The translations under genes and the position numbers were made by a program. The notes under the pieces are model-generated. The model was not told where the DNA came from. It ran no database searches and saw only the letters and a program-made list of their open reading frames with translations. A stretch of DNA of 64,000 bases from Rhodococcus aetherivorans (GTDB taxonomy: Bacteria; Actinomycetota; Actinomycetes; Mycobacteriales; Mycobacteriaceae), in the NCBI RefSeq assembly GCF_011058165.1, contig NZ_JAALEG010000008.1, positions 55,230-119,229 on the forward strand, read 5' to 3'. Shown in pieces: positions 16,464-25,050 of this stretch (positions are counted from its first letter, which is position 1; every line of letters starts with the position of its first letter).

Positions 16464-18020
16464 ATGCGCAGAACCGGTGTGCTCACGATGGGCATCGTCG
16501 TGCTCGGAGCGATGACCGCCGCGTGCGGGGCGGGCCCCTCGGTGCGTCCCGACGTCGCCGTGGTGCAGGAGGCGGACGGCCGGGCCACCCCCACCGGCGA
16601 GGACCCGGCCGCCGCGCCCGAGTTGCCGGTGCCCGCCCGGGACCTGGACTGGCGCGACTGCACCGCCGACACCCTCGCCGCACAGGCCCTGCCGCCGGGC
16701 CCGACGGGTCTCGTCCTCGAGTGCGCCCAGATTCCGGCCGCGATCGACGCCGCGGGCACCGTGCCGGGCTCGTTCCCCCTCGACGTGCTGCGTGCCCGGC
16801 TGGCGCAGACCCCTACCGATGCGGCCCCGCTCGTCATGACGACGGGGGCGGACCTGCCCTCCACCCGGGCGCTGGCCGCGCTGTCGACCGGCTCGCTCGC
16901 CGAGCTCGTGGCCTCCCGGCCGGTCGTCGCGGTGGATCGGCGCGGCCTCGGTGCGTCCCAGCCGATCGAGTGCATCTTCGGAGCGGACCGACGCGCCCTG
17001 GCCGACCACGGACAGTTCGGTCGTACCGGCGACGGACCCGACCGGGTCGCCGAGCTCGGCCGGCAGGCCACCATCGCATGCACCGACTACCTGCAGCCGC
17101 AGGAACTGCTGTTCGGGGCCGCCCACGCCGCCGACGATCTCGAGCAGCTACGCACCACGTGGGGGGTCGAGCGGATCGGTGTGCTCGGCATCGGCAACGG
17201 CGCCACGGTCGCCCTGGCCTACGCGTCGAAGTACCCGACGACCCTCGGCCGTCTCGTCCTCGACTCCCCCGCCGCGGCCACCGCCGACGCCGAGATGCTC
17301 GCCGAGAGCCGGGTGCGCGGCGCAGAGTCGGCGGTCGACGCGTTCGCCCGCCAGTGCGTTGCGCTGGCGTGCTCGCTGGGCCCGGATCCGCGGGCCGCGC
17401 TCGAGGATCTGCACGCCCGGGCCGCGGCCGGCACGCTCGCCCCGCTGTCGTCGAACTCCTTGCTCACCGCGGTGACGTGGTTCCTGGGGACTCCCCGCAG
17501 CGACGCGCCGACCCGGGTCCGCGAGCTGTCCGACGCGCTGTCCGCGGCCGGCGCGGGCGACGTGACGCCGATGCTCGAGCTCGTCGGCGCCGCCGAGGCC
17601 GTGCTGTTGTCCGACGGGCAGTTCGTCTCCCGCTGCAGCGACGGGCAGCGGTGGCCCACGACGGCACGGGCCGCCGAACTGCAGCGGACGTGGTCGGCGA
17701 ACTACCCACTGTTCGGTGGCGACGCGGCGATCGGTCTCACCGCGTGCAGCGCCTGGCCGAGCATGCCGACCCCGCCGCTGCCGGCGGAAGTCCGCGTGCC
17801 CGTGCTGGTGACGACGGGCGCCGCCGACCCGCTCGTCGGCAGCGCGGGGCTCGACTCGGTCACCGGAGCCCTCACCGCCGTCTCGGCGCGGTGGGCGGCG
17901 CTGTCGTGGCAGGGCGCCGGATACTCCGCGGCCCTGCACTCCGGCTGCATCCAGACACGGGTGGCGGAGTATCTCGACACCGGTGCGCTACCGCCGAACG
18001 GCAGCCTGTGCCCGGCGTGA
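16464..18020 (+). CDS. Exported alpha/beta-hydrolase-fold protein of the TAP/Hip1 family, catalytic residues missing
   Basis: The 518-residue protein starts with a signal peptide (MRRTG followed by a hydrophobic core) ending in MTAAC, a possible but weak lipobox. It then follows the tripeptidyl-aminopeptidase-like pattern: VVAVDRRGLGASQP near residue 155, AADDLEQLRTTWGVERIGVLGIGNGA near 220, and a C-terminal TAP-like domain with VTTGAADPLV and GAGYSAALHSGC. In active relatives the nucleophile elbow reads GxSYG and the histidine segment GxGH; here they read GIGNG and GAGY, so Ser and His both appear replaced. The Asp of AADP remains. It is probably a cell-wall-located binding or scaffold protein. 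It is the syntenic counterpart of Rv2672 and lies 46 bases before aftC. Confidence 0.82.
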   Translation: MRRTGVLTMGIVVLGAMTAACGAGPSVRPDVAVVQEADGRATPTGEDPAAAPELPVPARDLDWRDCTADTLAAQALPPGPTGLVLECAQIPAAIDAAGTVPGSFPLDVLRARLAQTPTDAAPLVMTTGADLPSTRALAALSTGSLAELVASRPVVAVDRRGLGASQPIECIFGADRRALADHGQFGRTGDGPDRVAELGRQATIACTDYLQPQELLFGAAHAADDLEQLRTTWGVERIGVLGIGNGATVALAYASKYPTTLGRLVLDSPAAATADAEMLAESRVRGAESAVDAFARQCVALACSLGPDPRAALEDLHARAAAGTLAPLSSNSLLTAVTWFLGTPRSDAPTRVRELSDALSAAGAGDVTPMLELVGAAEAVLLSDGQFVSRCSDGQRWPTTARAAELQRTWSANYPLFGGDAAIGLTACSAWPSMPTPPLPAEVRVPVLVTTGAADPLVGSAGLDSVTGALTAVSARWAALSWQGAGYSAALHSGCIQTRVAEYLDTGALPPNGSLCPA

Positions 18021-18066
18021 CCCCGCGTCCGACGTGGCCCGGGCCCGGCGCCGCGAGGAGGGGACG

Positions 18067-19374
18067 GTGGGTGGCCACCACCGGCTCCCGGTGTACCGTG
18101 CCGTAGTGTTCCTCAGCCGCCTCGAGCCCCGCACCGCCCGCACCACCGCGGAGGTGGTCAAGTGCGTTGTGTGGCCGTTGGCCGTGCTCACGGTGCTGCA
18201 CCGTGTGGCGGTCAAGGCCGTCAACGGATTCCGCACCGACGATTTCACCCCCGTCTACAACGCGGCCCTGGCGTTTCTCAACCGCCGGCCCGTGTACACC
18301 GCGAACTTCGAGTGGGTGGACCCGCACTACCTGTACCCGCCGTCCGGGACCCTGCTGATCTCCCCGATCGCGGTGATCGACCCGGAGCGATCGCGGTGGC
18401 TGTTCATCATCGCCAACGCGATCGCGATCATCGTGGCGCTGTACCTGCTGCTGCGGATGTTCGGCTACGGCCTCGACTCGGTGCTCGCGCCGATCCTGCT
18501 GCTCGCGGCGTTCAGCTCCGAGACGGTGACGAACACCCTGGTGTTCACCAACATCAACGGCCTCGTCCTGCTCGGCGAGGTCACCTTCCTGGCGCTGCTG
18601 CTCCGGCGGCGCGACCTGTGGGCGGGCGTCGCGATCGGGCTGACGTTCGCGGTCAAACCGATCCTCGCGCCGCTGCTGCTGATTCCGTTCGTGCGGCGGC
18701 AGTGGAAGGTGTTCGCCACCGCCGCGGCGGTCCCCCTCGGACTGACGCTCGTCGCGTGGCCGCTCTCGGTGGATGCGTGGGCGTTCGTCGAGCGCACCAC
18801 GCCGTACCTGTTCGAGGCGCGCGACTACTTCAACAGCGCGATCGTCGGCAACGGCATGTACTACGGCCTGCCGGCGTGGTTGATCCTCGCGCTGCGCGTC
18901 GTGCTGGGTGTCATGGTCGTCGTCTCGCTGTGGCTGCTGTACCGGTACTGCCGCCACGACGAGCTGTTCTTCGTCGGCACGAGCACCGGGGTGCTGCTCA
19001 CCGCGTCGTTCCTGCTCGGTTCGCTCGGCCAGATGTACTACTCGATGATGTTGTTCCCGCTGCTGATGACGGTGGTGCTGCCCAACTCGGTGATGCGGAA
19101 CTGGCCGGCGTGGCTCGCGGTCTACGGCTTCATGAGCTACGACAGCTGGCTGTCGGGGCGGTGGCCGGAGGCCGGCCGCGCCGCCGAGTACATGAAGACG
19201 ACGTTCGGCTGGTCGCTGCTGCTCATCGTGATCTTCGCGGTGCTGCTCGACCGGTACCTGGCCGCCCGGCGGGAGGGCCGGCTGGCGGACGGCATCGAGC
19301 CGTCGTTCCTGTTGCCGGAACGCAAGACCGCGCCGCAGGCCGAGCTCGTGGCGACGAACCGTGGTGAGGGCTAG
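18067..19374 (+). CDS. aftC: AftC alpha-(1,3)-arabinofuranosyltransferase (GT87/DUF2029)
   Basis: AftC introduces alpha-1,3 branches into arabinogalactan and lipoarabinomannan from decaprenyl-phosphoarabinose at the outer face of the membrane. The 435-residue protein is polytopic, with about ten hydrophobic segments. It has the GT-C-type acidic motif region FRTDDFTPVYNAALAFLNRR near residue 45, then DPHYLYPPSGTLLISP near 85 and the TFAVKPILAPLLLIPFVRR loop near 190. The GTG at 18067 follows GAGGAGGGGAC; in-frame GTG codons at 18091 and 18106 are alternatives. It lies between the hydrolase-like gene and msrB, as Rv2673 does. Confidence 0.92.
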   Translation: MGGHHRLPVYRAVVFLSRLEPRTARTTAEVVKCVVWPLAVLTVLHRVAVKAVNGFRTDDFTPVYNAALAFLNRRPVYTANFEWVDPHYLYPPSGTLLISPIAVIDPERSRWLFIIANAIAIIVALYLLLRMFGYGLDSVLAPILLLAAFSSETVTNTLVFTNINGLVLLGEVTFLALLLRRRDLWAGVAIGLTFAVKPILAPLLLIPFVRRQWKVFATAAAVPLGLTLVAWPLSVDAWAFVERTTPYLFEARDYFNSAIVGNGMYYGLPAWLILALRVVLGVMVVVSLWLLYRYCRHDELFFVGTSTGVLLTASFLLGSLGQMYYSMMLFPLLMTVVLPNSVMRNWPAWLAVYGFMSYDSWLSGRWPEAGRAAEYMKTTFGWSLLLIVIFAVLLDRYLAARREGRLADGIEPSFLLPERKTAPQAELVATNRGEG

Positions 19375-19384
19375 CGTGGAGCGC

Positions 19385-19813
19385 ATGGCTGACCCTGTCC
19401 CGACCGAACCCGCGCCGAAGGTGTCCCTGAGCGACGACGAATGGCGCGCGCGCCTCACCCCCGAGGAGTACGCGGTGCTGCGGCAGGCCGGCACCGAGCG
19501 GCCCTTCGTCGGCGAGTACACCGACACGGAGACCGAGGGCGTGTACGAGTGCCGCGCCTGCGGGACCGAACTGTTCCGCAGCACCGAGAAGTTCCATTCG
19601 CACTGCGGGTGGCCCTCCTTCTTCGATCCGGCGACGAGCGACGCGGTGATCCTGCGGTCCGACGACTCCCTCGGCATGCGCCGGGTGGAGGTACTGTGCG
19701 CGTCCTGCCACAGCCACCTCGGGCACGTGTTCGAGGGCGAGGGGTACCCGACCCCGACCGATCAGCGGTACTGCATCAACTCGATCTCCCTGCGCCTGGT
19801 TCCGAAGGACTGA
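19385..19813 (+). CDS. msrB: MsrB peptide-methionine (R)-S-oxide reductase
   Basis: MsrB reduces methionine R-sulfoxide in proteins. The 142-residue protein has both zinc-binding pairs (CRAC near residue 53 and CASCHSHLGH near 105) and the catalytic Cys in RYCINSISLRL near the C-terminus, plus HSHCGWPSFF. The ATG at 19385 follows the aftC stop by 10 bases; an in-frame GTG a few codons earlier is also possible. Its last 38 bases overlap the end of the convergent HAD gene. A BisC-type molybdoenzyme about 2 kb away could act on the other sulfoxide epimer, which is inference. Confidence 0.95.
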   Translation: MADPVPTEPAPKVSLSDDEWRARLTPEEYAVLRQAGTERPFVGEYTDTETEGVYECRACGTELFRSTEKFHSHCGWPSFFDPATSDAVILRSDDSLGMRRVEVLCASCHSHLGHVFEGEGYPTPTDQRYCINSISLRLVPKD

Positions 19814-20501
19814 GGCCGGCCGCGAACAGGGCCCGCCACAACCCCCGGCGACGCTCGGCGGTGGGCAGCGGCTCCACGAGGGCGAACGAGCAGCCGATGC
19901 GTCGGGCCGCGCCGTCGGCCTCCTCGCTGTCGCCCACCATCAGCGTGCGCTCCGGGGACACACCGAGCGCATCGACGGCGTGGCGGAAGATCTCCGGCTC
20001 CGGCTTGACCGCGCCGACCTCGAAGGACAACACGAACTCCGACACCAGGTCGTCGATGCCGAGCGCCGCGAACGCCGGCCGGATGTCGAAGGCGATGTTG
20101 CTCAGCACCGCCACGGCGAGGCCCTCGCCGGCGAGGGCCTCGATCACCGGGACCGTGTCCGGGTACACCGTCCAGCACCGCGGATCGGTCAGCTTCGCGT
20201 ACAGGCCGAGGGCCTGCTCCTCGTCGGCGACCCCGGAGCGGCGCAGCACCGTGAGGTAGGCGTCGCGGTGCCAGCGGGGATCGCGGTCGCGGTTGATCCA
20301 GGCGTGATGCTCGGCGGCATCCATCTCGACGGGCTGGCCGGTCGGGGCGGTCATCCGGCGCATCAGCTCGGCCTGCCGGTGCACGTCGAACGGTCGGCCC
20401 CGGTCGTCGGTGACGTCGGCCAGCCAGGATTCGTCCTCCTCGAGCCGGAACAACGTGCCGGAGAAGTCGAACAGCACGGCGTCGAACGGTGGAACGCTCA
20501 T
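19776..20501 (-). CDS. HAD-superfamily hydrolase
   Basis: The 241-residue protein shows the HAD motifs. Motif I is DFSGTLF near residue 11, motif II VLSNIAFDIR near 133, the motif III lysine AVKPEPEIF near 164 and motif IV MVGDSEEADGAARRIG near 190. The nucleophilic Asp is present, but the usual second Asp of DxDGT is Ser, so the general-acid function may differ from ordinary phosphatases. The substrate is unknown. The ATG at 20501 faces away from ldh, 66 bases apart. The 3' end overlaps msrB by 38 bases on the opposite strand. Confidence 0.85.
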   Translation of the reverse strand: MSVPPFDAVLFDFSGTLFRLEEDESWLADVTDDRGRPFDVHRQAELMRRMTAPTGQPVEMDAAEHHAWINRDRDPRWHRDAYLTVLRRSGVADEEQALGLYAKLTDPRCWTVYPDTVPVIEALAGEGLAVAVLSNIAFDIRPAFAALGIDDLVSEFVLSFEVGAVKPEPEIFRHAVDALGVSPERTLMVGDSEEADGAARRIGCSFALVEPLPTAERRRGLWRALFAAGLSPSEPGAGRSS

Positions 20502-20567
20502 GGTTCGAAGGCTAGCGGCCGCGGGGTCGGGCTGCGGATCGAGCGCGGAGCGACGACGATCGAGTCC

Positions 20568-21533
20568 ATGTCGACGACCCGTGCGTCCCGCAAGTCCAAG
20601 GTTTCGATCGTCGGTGCCGGCAGCGTCGGCACCGCCGTCGCCTACGCGTGCCTGATCCGTGGCTCCGCGGATTCGCTGGCCCTGTTCGATCCGAACACCG
20701 ACAAGGTGCGGGCCGAGGTGCTCGACCTGAACCACGGCACCCAGTTCGCCCCGGCGTGCCGCATCGACGGCGCCGACGACCTCGCCGTCACCGCCGGCTC
20801 CGACCTGATCGTCGTGACGGCGGGCGCCAAGCAGAAGCCGGGCCAGTCACGGCTCGAGCTGGCGGCGGCGAACGTGCGCATCGTGCAGGAGCTCACGCCC
20901 GCCCTCCTCGCGCTCTCCCCCGACGCCGTGGTGCTGTTCGTCAGCAACCCGGTCGACGTGGTGACGTATGCGGCGATCCGCGCGACCGACGCCCCCGCCG
21001 GACAGATCCTCGGGTCCGGCACGGTTCTCGACTCCGGGCGGTTGCGCTTCCTCGTCGCGCAGCACGTCGGCATCGCGGTGGAGAACGTGCACGCCCTCAT
21101 CGTCGGCGAGCACGGCGACTCCGAGATCACGCTGTGGTCGAGCGCGACGGTGGGCGGGGTGCCGGCCACGGAGTACCGGGACGAGAACGGTGCGGCGGCG
21201 TTCGACGCCGCGATCCGGGAGCAGATCTCCACGCGGGTGGTCCGCAGCGCCTACGAGATCATCCTGGGCAAGGGGGCCACCAACCTGGCCATCGGCCTGT
21301 CCACCGCCCGGATCGTGGAGGCGGTGCTGAGGGACCAGCACCGGGTGCTGCCGGTCTCGACGCTGCAGCGCGGCGTGCACGGGATCGACGGGGTGTGCCT
21401 GTCGCTGCCGACGATCGTCGACGGCCGCGGGGCCGGCCGGGTGCTCGAGATCCCGCTGTCGCCCGACGAGGCCGCCGGGCTGCGGGCGTCGGCGCAGACG
21501 CTGCGGGAGGTGCAGCGCTCGCTGGGGCTGTGA
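20568..21533 (+). CDS. ldh: L-lactate dehydrogenase (NAD-dependent)
   Basis: The 321-residue protein has the Rossmann start VSIVGAGSVGTAVAY and the substrate-loop sequence AKQKPGQSR, whose Gln at the discriminating position marks lactate rather than malate specificity. It also has the LDSGRLRF Arg and the catalytic IVGEHGDSE His. It interconverts lactate and pyruvate with NAD. The ATG at 20568 is the first plausible start; the open frame upstream lies over the HAD gene. It opens an accessory block with a molybdoenzyme and a malate-dehydrogenase-like gene. Confidence 0.94.
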   Translation: MSTTRASRKSKVSIVGAGSVGTAVAYACLIRGSADSLALFDPNTDKVRAEVLDLNHGTQFAPACRIDGADDLAVTAGSDLIVVTAGAKQKPGQSRLELAAANVRIVQELTPALLALSPDAVVLFVSNPVDVVTYAAIRATDAPAGQILGSGTVLDSGRLRFLVAQHVGIAVENVHALIVGEHGDSEITLWSSATVGGVPATEYRDENGAAAFDAAIREQISTRVVRSAYEIILGKGATNLAIGLSTARIVEAVLRDQHRVLPVSTLQRGVHGIDGVCLSLPTIVDGRGAGRVLEIPLSPDEAAGLRASAQTLREVQRSLGL

Positions 21534-21548
21534 CCGCCGGGCCCGGCT

Positions 21549-21603
21549 CCGAGCGAATGTATCGTCGATCTCCGTAGCGGTAGCGAGCGATACATTCGCT
21601 CGG
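21549..21603. terminator. Bidirectional hairpin between ldh and the molybdoenzyme gene
   Basis: A 16-bp perfect stem (21549-21564 with 21588-21603) encloses a 23-base loop. The arms, ccgagcgaatgtatcg and its complement, are less GC-rich than the surroundings. It lies between convergent stops at 21533 and 21624. A protein-binding role is also possible. Confidence 0.65.
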
Positions 21604-21623
21604 CGCACGGGAAGCCGGGAGGG

Positions 21624-23939
21624 TCAGCGCGTGCGGATCACCGGCGGGTCGAAGGCCCGGACCGGCGGCAGTTCCCCGTCGAAGCGCTCGATCTGCACGA
21701 GCACGTGCTGGCCCGTGCAACCGCGTGCGAGACGCGACGTGCCGATGTCGGCGGTGAGCACGTTGGGGTTGCCGTGCACGCACATCGAGCCGGGGTCGGC
21801 CGGGTCGAGGGGGTCGTACCAGGCGCCGGTGCCCAGCTGCACCACGCCGGGCAGCAGGCCGTCGTCGAGGACGGCGCCGGCCAGGCAGGCGCCCCGATCG
21901 TTGAAGACCCGCACAACGTCGTCGGCCGCCACGCCGCGTGCCGCCGCGTCGTCCGGGTGCATCCGGATCGGCTCACGCCCGCGGATCTTCGAGGCCTGGC
22001 TGGTGGCGCCGTGGTCGAGCTGGCTGTGCAGGCGGGTCTTCGGCTGGTTCGCGATCAGGTGCAGCGGGTAATGCTGCGCCCGCGGGCCCCCGAGCCACTC
22101 CTCCGGCTCGAACCAGGCGGGATGCCCGGCGCAGTCGTCGTATCCGAAGCCGTCGATATCGGCGGAGAAGATCTCGATGCGCCCGCTGGGGGTGCCCAGC
22201 GGATTGCGCTGCGGGTCGGCACGGAACTCCTCGAACAGGGTGAGCCCGTCCTCGCTGCGCATCCGCACGTGGCCGCGCCGCCAGAACTCGTCGAACTCGG
22301 GCGGTGTCTCGACGCGGTTCTCGTCGGCGAGAACGAAGCCACGCCACTGCCCGTACAGGTGCTCGAGCCACTCGCGGGCGCTGCGACCCTCCGTGAACCG
22401 CTCACCGAAGCCGAGCCGGTGCGCCAGGGCGGCGAACGTGTCGTAGTCGTCGCGGGCGTCGGCGAATCGGGGGGCGGCGGCGTGCATCGCGACGAGCAGC
22501 GGGTCGTTGCGGGTGCAGCTGAGATCCTCGCGTTCGAGAGACGTGGTGGACGGCACCACGATGTCGGCGTGCTTGGCCGTCGCGGTCCAGTAGGGGTCGT
22601 GCACGACGATCGTGTCCGGCCGGGTCAGAGCGCGGCGCAGCCGGCCCAGGTCCTGGTGGTGGTGGAACGGGTTGCCGCCGGCCCAGTACACGAGCCGGAT
22701 GTCGGGGTACGTCAGGCGCCGGCCGTCGAAGTCGTACTCCTGCCCCGGCCGCAGCAGCAGGTCGGAGATCGCGGCCACCGGGATCAGGTCGTCGACCGGG
22801 TTGTCGCCCTGGAACAGGGTCGGCAGCGGATACGGGACGGGCGCGATGCCGGGTTCGTTCATCGAGCCGTAGCCGTGCCCGAAGCCGCCGCCGGGCAGAC
22901 CGATCTGGCCGAGCATCGCGGCGAGGGTCACCCCCGCCCACGGCGCCTGCTCGCCGTGCCGGACCCGCTGCAGCGACCAGGTGACCGTGATCAGGGTGCG
23001 GCCCGCGGCCATGCGCCGGGCCAGCGCGGCGATGGCCTCTGCGGGCAGGCCGGACAGGCCGGCTGCCCACCGCGGGGTCTTGGCGACGCCGTCGGTGCGG
23101 CCGAGGAGATAGTCCTCGAACCGGTCGTAGCCGACGCAGTAGCGGTCGAGGAAGTCGCGGTCGGCGAGGTCCTCGGTGGCGAGCACGTAGGCGAGGGCGA
23201 GCATGACCGCGACGTCCGTGCCGGGCCGGGGCGCGAGCCGCTCGGCGGCGCCGTGCAGGTCGTCGTGCAGGGGGCTGATCGACACCACGGTCCCGCCGCG
23301 GGCGCGCAGGGCGTCGAGCGCGCCGCGGGTGGGGTGGTGGCTGGTGCCGCCGTCGTTGACCGCCGTGTTCTTCAGCGGCACCCCACCGAAGCACACCATC
23401 AGGTCGGTCTCGCGGGCGATGACGTCCCAGTTCGTGGCGCGGGCGAACAGCTTCCAGTGCGTGCCGACCACGCGCGGCATGATCACGCCGGTCGCGCCGA
23501 GCGAATAGCTGTGCACCGATCGGGTGTAACCGCCGAGCATCTTCAGGAACCGGTGGACCTGGCTCTGCGCGTGGTGGAACCGGCCCGGCGACGACCAGCC
23601 GTACGAGCCGCCGAAGATCGCCCGGTTGCCGTGCGTGTCGACCACGCGCCGCAGCTCACCGGCGAGCAGCTCGGTCAGCTCGTCCCAGGACACCGCGACG
23701 AACTCGTCGACCCCACGTCGGTCGCTGGGGCCCGGTCCTGCTTCGAGCCAGCCCCGGCGCACCGCAGGTCCGGCCACGCGCGACCGGTGCCGCACCGAGC
23801 CGACGGCGTTGGCGAGAATCGGCGACGGATCGGTGTCGCCTTCGAAGGGGTGCACGGCGGTGACGTCGCCCTCGTCCGTCTCGACCTCGAACATCCCCCA
23901 GTGCGCCATGTGCTGGTGTCGCACGGCTCGAGAACTCAT
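21624..23939 (-). CDS. Molybdopterin oxidoreductase of the DMSO/TMAO/biotin-sulfoxide reductase type
   Basis: The 771-residue protein matches BisC/TorZ-type enzymes in length and layout. It has an N-terminal HWGMFEVETDEGDV strand region and SYGWSSPGRFHHAQSQVHRFL near residue 100. A YSLGATGVIMPRVVG segment near residue 130 places a Ser as the molybdenum ligand, and a C-terminal molydopterin dinucleotide-binding domain runs from about 640 (ANQPKTRLHSQLD, GREPIRMHPDDAAARG). There is no Tat signal and no N-terminal iron-sulfur cysteine motif, so it is probably a cytoplasmic S- or N-oxide reductase. The ATG at 23939 was chosen because family similarity begins there, although the frame is open further upstream. 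The electron donor is not encoded nearby. Confidence 0.85.
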   Translation of the reverse strand: MSSRAVRHQHMAHWGMFEVETDEGDVTAVHPFEGDTDPSPILANAVGSVRHRSRVAGPAVRRGWLEAGPGPSDRRGVDEFVAVSWDELTELLAGELRRVVDTHGNRAIFGGSYGWSSPGRFHHAQSQVHRFLKMLGGYTRSVHSYSLGATGVIMPRVVGTHWKLFARATNWDVIARETDLMVCFGGVPLKNTAVNDGGTSHHPTRGALDALRARGGTVVSISPLHDDLHGAAERLAPRPGTDVAVMLALAYVLATEDLADRDFLDRYCVGYDRFEDYLLGRTDGVAKTPRWAAGLSGLPAEAIAALARRMAAGRTLITVTWSLQRVRHGEQAPWAGVTLAAMLGQIGLPGGGFGHGYGSMNEPGIAPVPYPLPTLFQGDNPVDDLIPVAAISDLLLRPGQEYDFDGRRLTYPDIRLVYWAGGNPFHHHQDLGRLRRALTRPDTIVVHDPYWTATAKHADIVVPSTTSLEREDLSCTRNDPLLVAMHAAAPRFADARDDYDTFAALAHRLGFGERFTEGRSAREWLEHLYGQWRGFVLADENRVETPPEFDEFWRRGHVRMRSEDGLTLFEEFRADPQRNPLGTPSGRIEIFSADIDGFGYDDCAGHPAWFEPEEWLGGPRAQHYPLHLIANQPKTRLHSQLDHGATSQASKIRGREPIRMHPDDAAARGVAADDVVRVFNDRGACLAGAVLDDGLLPGVVQLGTGAWYDPLDPADPGSMCVHGNPNVLTADIGTSRLARGCTGQHVLVQIERFDGELPPVRAFDPPVIRTR

Positions 23940-24056
23940 GGGGCACAGTCTGCCAGTGGGCGCGCAGCGTCCGATCGGCGAGCCGAGCGGCGCCCGGGGA
24001 CCTAGCGTGGGCATCGACGGACGGCGACAGCCGTACCCGACGAGAGGGAGGCGTTG

Positions 24057-25001
24057 ATGGCGGAAGGTGTCGAATCCGGCGGGGCCCCGGCCCGCGCGGT
24101 GGTGGTCGGAGCCGGGCACGTCGGCATGATCTCGGCGATGCGCCTGGCCGACGCGGACGTGTTCGACGAGGTCGTGCTCGTCGACGTCGAACCCGGCCTG
24201 GCGGCGGGGATCGCTCTGGACCTGACCCACACCGGCGCGCTGACGGGCTCCGGGACGCGGGTACGGGGGGCGGTGTCGCTGGAGGAGGCCGGTCCCGCGG
24301 ACTACGTGATCATCACCGCCGGCAAGGCCCGCCGGCCGGGGATGAGTCGCAGCGACCTCACCGCGACGAACGCCCGGATCGTCGGCGACGTGGCCGGGCG
24401 CGCGGCGGCGGTCTCCCCCGACGTGGTGCTCGTCGTGGTGACGAACCCGTTGGACGAGATGACGTACCAGGCGTGGCGCAGCTCGGGGTTGCCGGCGGAG
24501 CAGGTGCTGGGCATGGCCGGGCTGCTCGACGCGGGGCGGTTCCGGGCGCTGGCCGCCGCGGACGGGGCCGGGGCGGCGCGGGAGCTCGGCGCCGTGGCGC
24601 TCGGGAGCCACGGCGAGGAGATGGTGATCCCGCTGTCGCAGGCACCGGAGATCGCCGCGCGTCTCGACGCCGCGCGCCTCGACGAGCTGGTCGACCGCAC
24701 CCGCACCTCGGGCGCGGAGGTTCTGGGGCTGCTGAAGTCCGGCAGCGCGTTCTTCGGTCCCGGCACCGCCGCCGCGCACATGGTGCTGGCGATGGTCGCC
24801 GACTCGGGAACGGTCGTGTCGGCGACGGTGCGCCCGAACGGCGAGTACGGCATCGGCGACGTGTTCGTCGGTCTCCCGGTGGTCCTGGGGCGCCGCGGCG
24901 TGCGGCGCATCGTCGAGCTGGACCTGACACCGGAGGAACTGGAACTGCTGCGCGAGGCGGCGAAACGGATCGGTGAGCGGATCGCGGGGCTGCCCGCCTG
25001 A
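24057..25001 (+). CDS. mdh: Malate dehydrogenase-like protein (LDH/MDH superfamily)
   Basis: The 314-residue protein has the NAD-binding AVVVGAGHVGMISAM start. The substrate loop KARRPGMSRSDL carries Arg at the discriminating position, favouring malate/oxaloacetate over lactate. The TNPLDEMTYQAW segment and the catalytic GSHGEEMV His are also present. The ATG at 24057 has GGGAGG 6 bases upstream. It is divergent from the molybdoenzyme and is the second LDH/MDH paralogue in 4 kb. A housekeeping malate dehydrogenase may exist elsewhere, so the physiological substrate is not certain. Confidence 0.85.
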   Translation: MAEGVESGGAPARAVVVGAGHVGMISAMRLADADVFDEVVLVDVEPGLAAGIALDLTHTGALTGSGTRVRGAVSLEEAGPADYVIITAGKARRPGMSRSDLTATNARIVGDVAGRAAAVSPDVVLVVVTNPLDEMTYQAWRSSGLPAEQVLGMAGLLDAGRFRALAAADGAGAARELGAVALGSHGEEMVIPLSQAPEIAARLDAARLDELVDRTRTSGAEVLGLLKSGSAFFGPGTAAAHMVLAMVADSGTVVSATVRPNGEYGIGDVFVGLPVVLGRRGVRRIVELDLTPEELELLREAAKRIGERIAGLPA

Positions 25002-25014
25002 GCACGCCCGGGCT

Positions 25015-25042
25015 GCGGCGCCGTCCCCGGTGGCGGCGCCGC
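25015..25042. terminator. Hairpin between mdh and hemQ
   Basis: A 9-bp stem gcggcgccg/cggcgccgc (25015-25023/25034-25042) lies between convergent stop codons. Confidence 0.55.
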
Positions 25043-25050
25043 GGCGCGGG

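Noticed and set aside
20568..25001. LDH and MDH-like genes as a simple recent duplication
   Set aside because: The proteins differ throughout, including the residue that decides substrate, and face a gene of the opposite strand, so a recent copy is unlikely.
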